From: Phoronis australis
Lineage: Eukaryota; Phoronida; Phoronidae
Length of the DNA stretch: 64,000 bases
Direction: 5' to 3'
NCBI GenBank assembly: GCA_002633005.1
Contig: NMRA01000802.1
Location: 1-64,000, forward strand
How positions within the stretch are numbered: the first letter of the stretch is position 1; every line of letters begins with the position of its first letter. Shown in pieces: positions 46,357 through 58,132 of this stretch. The notes under the pieces are model-generated. The model did not search any database and had not been told where the DNA came from. It saw only the letters and a list, made by a program, of their open reading frames with translations. Position numbers and translations under genes: made by a program.

Positions 46357-48061
46357 TTCGTCATTTGAATTTGATCAATCAAACTGTATTCTATAAATGC
46401 GCAAAATGGCTGCGGCCACGTCAGTTCTCGATTCCGTGTTACATTAGTTAGTCAATTCTTATCTATTCTTCGCAACTATTTTAGGATTTCCATATCTCTG
46501 AAATTTATCCGTTATACGGTCGTTAGTGGCTTTAAAAGACAATGAAATATTTTAGTTACCAGGAAGGTGATCGGAAACCTAACTCCAGTGACGTCATTGT
46601 CAGATGTCGGCAAACTGCAAATTTGCGTCTTACGTTCATATTTAATCATAAATGTTGTTTTAACGCCTTATGACGGAGAAAAAAGTAATTCCATTGGCGT
46701 AGGTTTGTACTATTTAAGAAACGATGTATTCAAAATCGCGTTCATCATGATGATATTGTATGGAAACTAGATTAAAGGAGTTTTGAGCGCCGAATTCTTT
46801 TGTGGTGCATCATAAAAATGCCATCTTGTAATGAGTATTCAAAATGAATGTTTCGTACTCATAGATGATATCGTAAACAATTAGCGCCAGTTACAATACT
46901 TTTGGGAAATTCGTATCGCAATGTATACTTAAAGTAGCACAAAGGGACACGTAGTTTTAGATAATGACTCTGTTCAAACTTCGACTGTCTCAAGACGTTT
47001 AAAAATATTTTGTTTGAGCAAACTTTGCTCGCATTACCGGGAAATAGGTTATTACTTTAGAAAAAGTAGAAAGAGTGGTGTCATTCTTTTTTATATGTCT
47101 CTTTTTCTATGGCCGTTTTTTTGTCTTCTATTGCGTCGGTTGCATGAGGTTGAATTGAATAGCATTGAACTGCATTGCAATACAAACATCCTTTATGCTT
47201 CACATGTTCTGCAATAAAAAAATAAGTTGGTATAGGTTAAACTGACTACTGCATATGTTGAGCAGGAGAGGGCGCTGTAAACAGCTGGATTAACCAAGCA
47301 CAAGTTGAGAAATCCGTTTCTGGTACCCGCGGTAGATGCAGCTTGTACATCTGCCGAAGATACCAAGGAACGAAATAGGCCATTAAAACGGTTTACCCAA
47401 GTTGCACAAGTTGTCCATGTGAATCTGGTTACGAAAAGACAGACAATGAAATTTATTTTGTTTGTTTATACGCATAACACGCGTCATGGTATTTTCCGCA
47501 GTGTTCCCAGGGGTCTGGAAAAATAATCAAATTGTCGAGGATTTAACCAGTTACGTGTAGCCTGGAAATTGAAAAATGTTCATATTATGTGGCGCGGAGA
47601 CCAGACTTAAGTACTTTTCAACCACATTTCAAAGTGGTATATTAAATCTGGTCAACTGACCAGAGACGAATAATTTAGGGGTACGATTTAAAACTGCATT
47701 AATATCAGAGTTGTTTGATCAACATTCAGCCTTTGTCTCTTGCATGTATATCTCAGTGAAAATGTAAGTAACACAAGTGTGTACTTCAGCCTCTGTATTT
47801 AAGAACGGTTGTTATAGTTCATTGTGAATGACCTTTTACGTCAATAGATAAGTGCCATAGGCCAGGGGAGGAAATTGGTGGCGGACGAGTGGACCAGAGT
47901 TTGACGCATTTGATTTTGTGTTGAGCTGGCACTTTTCTATGGCCTTGTGATGCGTCCTGATTGGGATACGAGGTCAGTAGCTTTTGTAAACGTGGACGAA
48001 TGTAAAGCAGAATCGAGGTCTCCCTTTGTGATACCTTTCTTACTGTTATTATGAATACATA
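46357..48061. other. Non-coding, no gene recognised
   Basis: Upstream flank of the IB-domain gene. No supported ORF or repeat. Confidence 0.4.
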
Positions 48062-48290
48062 AAACGGTATACCAGTGGCGGATCTAGGATATTACAAGGG
48101 GGGCCCAACATTTTGTCCGGCTGTAAGCATTTGCGCAAACCACGATTGTATAGCACCGAATGGAGGGAGTTCGGGAGGGGGGTTTGCCCCCCCTCCTGCC
48201 CAGGAAATTTTTCTGTTTTTTCCTCTAAAAATCGAACATTTTCCTTGATTTCTGATGTATTATCCAAGAAAAAAAAATAAAAAGAAACAC
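48062..48290 (+). repeat. GGCGGATC-type element, copy with purine/pyrimidine tracts
   Basis: CAGTGGCGGATCTAGGATAT then GGGGGGCCCAACATTTTGTC matches 12464-12510. It continues into a G-run/C-run foldback near 48160-48200, then a T-rich (minus-strand) segment adjoining the tRNA-like sequence. Confidence 0.7.
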
Positions 48291-48302
48291 GAGAACGTGT
48301 CA

Positions 48303-48415
48303 CTCAGGAAAAATTGCGAGTTTCAGACTCGAACTCACGACCTGGCTGATAGTACGCGAGTACATGTACTTTACCACTACACCAATACACCACCACGACT
48401 TCACTATTATAACTA
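48303..48415 (-). repeat. tRNA-derived SINE-like sequence
   Basis: On the minus strand, TGGTGTAGTGGTAAAG fits an A box and GTGAGTTCGAGTCTGA fits a B box, ~35-40 nt apart, as in tRNA-derived SINE heads. Downstream (lower coordinates) the strand becomes T-rich (TTTCTTTTTATTTTTTTTTC), which could terminate pol III transcription. The tRNA fold is not preserved and includes a TACATGTA in the anticodon-arm region. Confidence 0.55.
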
Positions 48416-48879
48416 AGAGACCTACTTGTTTATGGTCCACAACGTTTGCGCGCGAAACCTACTTCTTTTTGTAATGCTTATTACACGTTTTTTATTTTGT
48501 GCAATCGGTTCTTACCAAATTTGTTGTATTTAAAATAGCCTTCAAATGCCCAAAAGACCAAATCCGTTTTTCGTGTTGGCAATAATGATGGGATTGCTTT
48601 GGAAATCGTCTTAAGTTAAGGTTTGACAAAGAGAGAATTAATGAGTGATTCACTAAGGCTTCGATTAAAATTCACGTCTTACCAGCAGCTTCTGTTTTTT
48701 CATCGTCACTCAGGTTCTATTTTCTTTAAAAAATGAAGTAAATTTTCTCCATTGCACTGTGGAGCAGACGACGGAAACGGAGTCGTAGTGCGCAGCGCCA
48801 CTGCCGGTCGCATGGGATAACGCGGGAGAGCTTATACTTAGCCATAGTTCCGTTACGAATGCGCCGTGTTCCGAATTTG

Positions 48880-49062
48880 ACACTTGAAATTGGATCTGAG
48901 CCCCCCCCCCCTCTCCCCCCAAACACTAAAACTGCACACATTTCAATCTTTTTTCATCCGTATAATTTTGATTACCGGGGCAAATTAATAAACTCAACAT
49001 TTCCCTACGCTCTTGCTGTTTTATTTTTTTGCGCCAGCCAAAAAAAAAAATCCGCCTATGTA
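48880..49062 (+). repeat. GGCGGATC-type element tail with C-tract
   Basis: The block ACATTTCCCTACGCTCTTGC and the following GCCAGCC...TCCGCCTA resemble 12740-12815. An 11-C run at 48901-48911, followed by CTCTCCCCCC, produces overlapping ORFs on both strands that I reject. Confidence 0.5.
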
Positions 49063-51215
<2,153 letters not shown>

Positions 51216-51217
51216 TA

Positions 51218-52531
51218 CGAGGGTTGTTCGATAAGTTCTCGGCCTCACCAAGAAAACAGGGACGCTGGTTAAATTTTTTTCACACCATTGTAAAATCTCA
51301 TCTTGTATAACAGTACTGCATTCATGCTGCATTAGCACGGTCAACTACCGCTAGGTGGCGCCGCTTCATAAAAAGCGGACGACAACACATTTAGCAGCAT
51401 GGAGATAACGGAGATGAGAGCCGTCATAACGTATTTGGGTAAAAGGGGAACGAAACCAAAATATATTCATGAATAAATGCAAAAAGCACTCGGAACAGAC
51501 TCCCGAGCTACTCGATCACAGTAAAAAGTGGTTACCTTATTTTAAGAGGGGTAGAGAAAGCGTTGAAGATGACCGATCGTCTAGGACGTCCCAAATCGTC
51601 GACCTCCAGTGAAAATGTGCAGAAAATTCATGCAACGGTTAAGAAAGACATGCGAATGACTGTTTAGCATTTGGCAAACACTGTTTGCATCAGCAATGGG
51701 TCCGTCTCTAAAATGTTGAGTGAATATTTGGGCATGAGTTAGTAAGCTGAGTGCACGATGAGTGCCAAGAATGTTAACTCAGGATCAGAAAATGACCAGA
51801 ATGCCAATTTCAAAAGGAACTTCTAGGAAGATTCCAAGCAGAATCAGACAAATTTTTCAGACGATTTGTAACCCAGGATGAGACATTGGTCCACCACTTT
51901 GACCCAGAATCAAAACAGTAAAGTAAACAATGGAAGCCCCGGGTGAGTACGTGGGTTCCCCAATCCCAAGAAAGTTCAAGTTGGGTGCCTCTATGAGCAA
52001 AGTTATGGCCTCTGTGTTCTGGGACAGCGAAGATATTCTGATGATCGACTACTTGCATCGAGGACCCACTGATACTGGGAATCATTATGCATCACTTTGG
52101 GAAAAACTCAAAAAAGCAATCAAGGAAGAGACGCGGGAAGTTTCTGGATGGAGTGCTGTTGCTTCCAGACAACGCACCTGCCCATACTTCCCAAGTTGCG
52201 GTGGCTAAAGCAACTACATGTGGCTTTGAAATCATTCCGCACCCCGCTTATTCTCTAGACCTGGCCCTGTCTGTTTTTTTTTTGTTTCCACTTTTGAAGG
52301 CCTACCTGCGTGGACGCCAGTATGTGAGTGGCGATGACGTCATGAGTGCCGTTGGGGGAGTAGTTTGAGGGGCTCGACAAAAGCTTCCTTTATGAAGGCA
52401 TTGCAAAACTGGAGCACAGATGGAAGACATGCATTGATGTAACGGGAGATTATATTGAAAAATTAAAGTCAAAATTACTTGCTATTGCGTTGTTTTCTGG
52501 GATAGGCTTAGAACTTATTGAACGACCCTCG
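51218..52531 (+). mobile_element. mariner element, 1314 bp
   Basis: Both ends read CGAGGGTYGTTCRATAAGTT into the element (left at 51218, right as reverse complement ending at 52531), giving ~21-bp or longer terminal inverted repeats with two mismatches. TA lies directly outside both ends (51216-51217 and 52532-52533), the tc1/mariner target duplication. Overall length is typical of mariners. The single transposase gene inside is broken, so the copy is inactive. Confidence 0.93.
51399..52368 (+). pseudogene. mariner transposase, multiply broken
   Basis: The ATG at 51399 begins MEITEMRAVITYLGKRGTKP, a mariner-like N-terminus, and stops after 25 codons. Later pieces lie in different frames: a FDPESKQ-SKQWK-like segment near 51895-51935, the SVFWDSED block holding the first catalytic Asp (near 52015-52035), the LLPDNAPAHTSQ block holding the second Asp (near 52165-52200), and the YSLDLALSVFFLFP block. 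In active mariners the last block has Asp where this copy has Val, so the third catalytic residue of the D,D34D triad is gone. Several stops and frameshifts add to this. It would have been the helix-turn-helix/DDD cut-and-paste transposase. Confidence 0.9.
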
Positions 52532-52533
52532 TA

Positions 52534-53689
52534 CATGCACCCGCGGGTGACCACTATTACACGCGATTTTGTAGTCAGAATATCGCTCCGCATAAGTGGG
52601 GGAGGAGGGTGGGGTCTCGGGGGGCTCAAACGAGCCCCTCTCCCGCCCCAATTTGGCGAATTAGGTTCGCCTAAGCGAAACAGAAAGTCAGAGTAAACGA
52701 GACAAAGGTCCACAAAGTACAGCGGAATTCTGCGCGGATACACAATTCGTATGCCTGAACCTTAGTGGCCCGTTTTTTCTTTTTTTTAGTCCAAGTTAAA
52801 AGCCCAGTCAATTCCCTTCGGAAAGCCAAAAAATGTTGCGTCAGAGCACGAGGACACCTTTTTGTGGTTAAAGTGACATGCTCAGCAAACAGTATGCCTC
52901 CTTCTACAGGCATTAGAAGTAGAAACGTCATGAATGAAATGATTAAGTTCAGAGGTGAAGGTTGTTAAGTCACTATACTTTATTCAGGTTTACAGAGTTT
53001 ATGGTTGATAGTTATCAGATGTGATAGTATTTTGACGCTTTGTTTGGAACCTTTTCTCCTCATTTTTTTCTATATTTGTGTTATTTCAACACCATCTTTA
53101 ACAACAAGTGCATTTTTGTAGTTAGGTAGATTTAAATGACCCTAATATGTGTCATTGGGCAACACGTACATTGACATAGTATTGTTTTGACCAATTAGTC
53201 TTTAAAAGAAAATAAAAATCTATGATTATTGTAGAACGTAATTTCATACTGTTTTTCATTAACTGTGAGAGAATTTTATACTTTCAACTGTTCCGAAATA
53301 CATTGTCTATGATTCAGTGATGATTTAGTTTTATACATTCCAAAAAAAATTCGTAGGAAATGTTGAATGGGTTTGCAATGTTGATTTCCCTAAAACAAAA
53401 TTTTATATCTTTTTGTGTGACCAGTTTTGGTAAACGGTTAATAATGTTGTAAAAATGTTTAAATGTTGTTGTTGATTTTCTGTGTAATTAATGGAGCAAT
53501 GGTGGGTCTTGAAGTGACATTAAAGACAACATTTTGGCTACGCTTTGAGAAAATCACAACTTTGTACGTGTATTATAACTCGGCTCACTCTTTTTCAATG
53601 TCACAATAAACTGGAGATCACGAAATGAAGATGTATGGTTAACTCAGAACCAAGACTACAAAGCAGAATATTAAAAAAAAGACGTACTA
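52534..53689. other. Non-coding; short G-rich repeat at 52590-52680
   Basis: GTGGGGGAGGAGGGTGGGGT and GGGGGGCTCAAACGAGCCCC near 52594-52640 look like the middle of a GGCGGATC-type element. The rest is AT-rich with no ORF of note. Confidence 0.4.
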
Positions 53690-53930
53690 TACACTCAAGC
53701 CACACGGGTGTCACAAGTCAATCTGCTTATCTGGTGTTGTCGCACTCCTCTCCTTCCCCATGGGCAAGCTCATCGTCATTCTGTGTCTTCACTGGCGTAT
53801 CTGTTCTATTTTTCTTTTTGCTGTAACAATTTTGCTAGAAGATTCCACACTCGCCTTCATCTGCAGTACAATGAACAATTTGTTTACCCCTGGCTTACAC
53901 CGTGGGCAGCATGTTCGCTGAAGCTTTCTT
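53690..53930 (-). repeat. Dispersed repeat family A, copy 2
   Basis: Reverse-complement match to 1688-2045; the block CCCATGGGCAAGCTCATCGT near 53757 is the mirror of the 1819-1840 region. The short ORFs at 53635-53938 are incidental. Confidence 0.7.
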
Positions 53931-54044
53931 CACCGTAATAACAGTGAACTTGATTAATGAAATGAAAATAAAATCATTTGTGGAAATATCTGTAACTTAC
54001 GATGGCTGTAAAAGGACAGCACGGCAACTTTTTTTCGCCGTTGC

Positions 54045-54775
54045 TAACTCCATCGATAGACTTTTTAACACTATCAATAGACTCAGTAACACTATCGAGA
54101 GACTTATCTCTATTTTTAGACTTACTACACTGTATCTCTATTGATAGACTCAGTAACTCTATCGAAAGACTTGTTAACACTATCGATAGATTTAGTAACT
54201 ATGGATAGACTTATTTTCTCTATCGATAGCCTTGTTAACTCTATCGATAGAATTAGTATCTATCGAAAGACGTACTATCTCTATCGATAGACTTACTGTC
54301 TCTATCGATAGCCTTGTTAACTCTATCGATTTATTATCTATCGAAAGACTTAAGAGTGCAGTACACTTCAGACCAGGCAAAAATCCATGCAGGGGTGATA
54401 AACCCTATGTGACGGATTTGGATCATATTATGCATTTTTGTTTACTTNCCCATAGCAACCACAAGGTGGCGCACGCAAAAAAAATAATGTTGGTATGAAG
54501 GTTGGGGCATCAACCCCTACCATCATGCAAACAATCGAGGAAATCCGTGACATAGCCTTTATCACTTTTTGCCTGGTCCATTCGTGGACGTGCTCTTAAT
54601 ATCTCTGTCGATAGACTTACTAATTCTATTGATAGACTTACACTGTACTTACTCTATCGATAGACTTATTAACCCTATCGATAGCATTACTAACTCTATC
54701 GATAGACTTAGTAACTCTATCGATAGGCTTACTATCTATATAGATATATTTAGTAACTATATCGCTATGCCTGAT
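54045..54775 (+). repeat. 21-bp TCTATCGATAGA minisatellite, array 1 (interrupted)
   Basis: Repeats of AACTCTATCGATAGACTTA type, ~21 bp each and diverged, fill 54045-54349 and 54600-54775; a 242-bp insertion separates the two halves. The period is a multiple of three, so long Ser/Leu/Ile/Asp-rich frames stay open on both strands; these are not genes. Confidence 0.9.
54354..54595. mobile_element. TTAA-flanked MITE, 242 bp, inserted in the minisatellite
   Basis: TTAA at 54350-54353 and 54596-54599 flanks ends reading GAGTGC and (reverse complement) GAGCAC. Further in, ACCAGGCAAAAA, then GTGATAAA and TATGTGACGGATTT on the left are mirrored on the right (AAATCCGTGACATAG, TTTATCACTTTTTGCCTGGT). 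A ~14-nt insertion separates two blocks on the left. No ORF; an N at 54448. Likely piggyBac-type or Kolobok-type by its duplication. Confidence 0.8.
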
Positions 54776-55648
54776 GTAACATGACCCACAACAAAGACTC
54801 AGCGAGAGGCGCAATGGTTATTTAACAGTTATAATAAGTGGTCTGGTATGAATACCATGATTTTTTATATCTGTCATACCTCCAAAAGAGTGTTGCTAAG
54901 GAATAACAATCGGCATACAATACAGATGTAGACACGGCTAACTTGTTTTGGCTTTATCGAAATAAGCGACCATTATACCTTGCAATTCTATGGTTTAAAT
55001 GTTGGTCTGGGTTTGTACGGTCAGTATCTGGCTAAACAAGATACGCCTGAGCTAGTTTTCAGAGTCGGTCATTGCTAATACGTTTGTAAAATTTTCTAAA
55101 ATCATGGTTCTTAGATCAGTGACAGCATGTTGGCTTTTGCTGTGGCTCAGGGACTCATATGTACAATAGGGCACCGAACAGTCTGCTGAACTGTTGAAAT
55201 TGATTTTTTAATTGAGTTGAAAGCTTTTGTTGATTTGTTGTGTTGCGTATTCTTTGGTTCAATGTACATATTGAGGGTGGCGGTAACTGTAGGCAAAATA
55301 GGTGTAGTCGTTCCATTTTGTTTCAACAAAATTTGAATTGGCATATATGATTTCTTGTGTTATACGTGAATATACAAATGATGATGCTGTAAGTGTAAGA
55401 TACATGTAGGTGTGAGATGGTTCTTAAAAGTCAAAGATTCGTTACTTTCAGAAGGTTAGACCTATCGACAAAAGCTTCCATTTTTGAAGGTGTGCTGACC
55501 ATTGCGCCGAAGTGGCATGCTTAAACCGCCTGTATATCACAGATTGAATCAGGTTGTGTGCAGTTGCCAGTACGACAGTGTTGATAATTTATGAAAGTTG
55601 CTGTTATTGAGTGACATGGTGTTACTGGATTTAAGAGTTTCATTTTTA
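54776..55648. other. Unique sequence between array 1 and the duplication
   Basis: No gene recognised. Confidence 0.4.
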
Positions 55649-55657
55649 CTAAACATT

Positions 55658-55927
55658 ACAGCGTCCTGTCGTTCAGTAACTTTTCCAGACGTGAGGGGTG
55701 CTGAAGGTGAGATAATATCTGGCTTAACTTAACTTTCATTTTTATCAGCCCACCCCAGTCAGGCTAGATACGATCTGATTGAAGATTAGAGCAATTATCA
55801 AACAAAAGAGCGCAGGCCCTCCAACCATCAACGACAGAATGGAGTTAATTGGCTACGGGGTGTAAACTTCCCAACTTGTTGTTGGGCTATACAATCAAAC
55901 AAGTTGGGAGCAACGGGATGTCGCCGT
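55658..55927 (+). mobile_element. MITE family B, 270-bp copy
   Basis: Ends ACAGCGTCCTGTCGTT and (reverse complement) ACGGCGACATCCCGTT. Its right half (GATTAGAGCAATTATC, CAACCATCAACGACAGAATG, TTGTTGTTGGGCTATA) matches 59643-59770. Compared with the 510-bp copy it lacks the middle. Confidence 0.8.
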
Positions 55928-56288
55928 CATGTAGATATTCAATAAATACTATTGACGTTTCACAGCAAACATTCACATCTAGTATCAAAATTGTGTATAA
56001 TAGAAAGTATTGCTTCGGAAATAACTGTTTGAATTCCTCATGAGCAAGTATTTATTATATGACCTCAAGGGAGAACGGAAACACAATAAATAAGGACAAT
56101 AGACAAATTGAACAGGTAAATTAAAATGCTGTGGTGAGAGCAACTCGACATCAGAGACGAGTCCAGGCAACGAAAAGTGATTGTCACTAGGATTTTACGT
56201 TTTGTTAGGCTCACTTTTTGAAAATACATCCTCTGAACTAGCTGCTTACAGCGCCTGGCTTCAACTCCAGACGGATCANCTAAACATT

Positions 56289-56558
56289 ACAGCGTCCTGT
56301 CGTTCAGTAACTTTTCCAGACGTGAGGGGTGATGAACGTGAGATAATATCTGGCTTAACTTAACTTTCATTTTTATCAGCCCACCCCAGTCAGGCTAGAT
56401 ACGATCTGATTGAAGATTAGAGCAATTATCAAACAAAAGAGCGCAGGCCCTCCAACCATCAACGACAGAATGGAGTGAATTGGCTACGGGGTGTAAACTT
56501 CCCAACTTGTTGTTGGGCTATACAATCAAACAAGTTGGGAGCAACGGGATGTCGCCGT
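56289..56558 (+). mobile_element. MITE family B, duplicated copy
   Basis: Second occurrence of the 55658-55927 element, inside the second unit of the tandem duplication. Confidence 0.8.
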
Positions 56559-56909
56559 CATGTAGATATTCTATAAATACTATTGACGTTTCACAGCAAA
56601 CATTCACATCTAGTATCAAAATTGTGTATAATAGAAAGTATTGCTTCGGAAATAACTGTTTGAATTCCTCATGAGCAAGTATTTATTATATGACCTCAAG
56701 GGAGAACGGAAACACAATAAATAAGGACAATAGACAAATTGAACAGGTAAATTAAAATGCTGTGGTGAGAGCAACTCGACATCAGAGACGAGTCCAGGCA
56801 ACGAAAAGTGATTGTCACTAGGATTTTACGTTTTGTTAGGCTCACTTTTTGAAAATACATCCTCTGAACTAGCTGCTTACAGCGCCTGGCTTCAACTCCA
56901 GACGGATCA

Positions 56910-57245
56910 GTAACAGTTCAAGTAGCAGTTGTGGTACAGTTACACCTTTTGCTACGCACTTCTGATGCTTCAGTGTGTAACCGTCCACCTGACGTGAACC
57001 TGTGACTTGTTCTTCAACAAAACGAACCATTTCATCAAAATCAGAAGTATTTTTACGGCTCAGATGTCCATAAGTCGCCAAAAAACACACGTCGCAATTG
57101 CCTCACGCTCAGTGACACCCTAAAACGACGCATGAGAACCTTTATTCATTTCATTTTAAGTCAGTCCTATCTTCAATAAATCGACGATTTGCATTTTTCG
57201 GTCCACCATTTTAATTTGAAACCAAGTTAGCAACCACGACATCGC
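56910..57245. other. Spacer, no gene recognised
   Basis: A 73-codon minus ORF at 56869-57090 partly overlaps the duplication and lacks known motifs. Confidence 0.4.
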
Positions 57246-57640
57246 AACTCTATCGATAGAGTTAATAAGTCTATTGATAGAGTTAATTAGTCTATCGATA
57301 GAGATAGTAAGTCTATCGATAGAGATAATAAGTCAATCGACAGAGTTAATAAGTCTATCGATAGAGTTAATAAGTCTATCGATAGAGATAATAAGTATAT
57401 CGATAGAGTTAAAAAGTCTATCGATAGAGTTAAAAAGTCTATCGATAGAGTTAATTAGTCTATCAATAGAGATACTGTAGTAAGTCTATCGATAGAGATA
57501 ATAAGTATATCGATAGAGTTAAAAAGTCTATCGATAGAGATAATAAGTATATCGATAGAGTTAAAAAGTCTATCGTTAGAGATAATAAGTCTATGGATAG
57601 AGTTAAAAAGTCTATCGATAGAGATAATAAGTCTATCTTC
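57246..57640 (-). repeat. 21-bp TCTATCGATAGA minisatellite, array 2 (inverted)
   Basis: About 18-19 units of AGTCTATCGATAGAGTTAA type with a regular 21-bp period. Relative to array 1 the asymmetric flanks (AGTTAA versus ACTTA) are reversed, so the arrays face each other across ~2.5 kb. Better preserved than array 1. The LSIE-repeat frames are artefacts. Confidence 0.92.
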
Positions 57641-58132
57641 CTCACTCGAAAGCAGAATCCGATACTTTGTCACCATTGCTGGAATTAATATCATGTTCAC
57701 ATTCAAAACTTTGGTCATTGGAATTATGTATTTGATCCCAAAGTTCCTATGAGGTCTCTGCGTTGACGCCGGTACAAAGTTGAACACTCATCAAGAGTAT
57801 CAAAATGTGTTTCTGCAGCAGATAAAATCATTTTCTGTTCACCTACACTGTAAATGTAAAAACGAACCGTACTACGTGCTACCAACACTAGAGTCAAAGT
57901 AGGCGCTTTTATCATTCTAGTGCCTGTGTTGTACGTTCTGTGTTATTTTGTGTTTTGCCAGGTTCTCTTATCTGTGCATGGAATGACACCATGATACGCT
58001 GTAGCCCTCGGCATATACTGTACTATAGCGCTGCGGCGAATATGGGTCAAGTGTATGTTACATCAGACACCTGCACTGAATGGTAATCGAGGCCAAGCAT
58101 CAAATCTAACAGTGGGTGTCTGTTGACAAGAA
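57641..58132. other. 5' flank of the enolase-superfamily gene
   Basis: No coding seen. No clear TATA box; an in-frame TGA at 58124-58126 precedes the start codon. Confidence 0.4.

Larger units (their letters stand above)
55649..56909 (+). repeat. 631-bp tandem duplication with an N at the junction
   Basis: 55649-56278 and 56280-56909 are almost identical (a handful of substitutions, e.g. GGGTGCTGAAGG versus GGGTGATGAACG). The single intervening base, 56279, is N. Each copy includes a MITE family B element in its first 270 bp. This is either a very recent duplication or two alleles joined during assembly. Confidence 0.95.

Noticed and set aside
54045-57640. CRISPR-like repeat arrays
   Set aside because: The repeats are contiguous, without unique spacers, in a eukaryotic context.
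54030-57660. A single transposon bounded by the inverted TCTATCGATAGA arrays
   Set aside because: No terminal inverted repeat or target duplication could be found at the outer edges; kept as a question in the findings and not annotated as an element.
57274-57787. LSIE/IDRL-repeat ORFs over the 57 kb array, and similar ORFs at 54-54.8 kb
   Set aside because: The 21-bp tandem unit has no stop in several frames; both strands are open at once, so openness reflects period and not coding.
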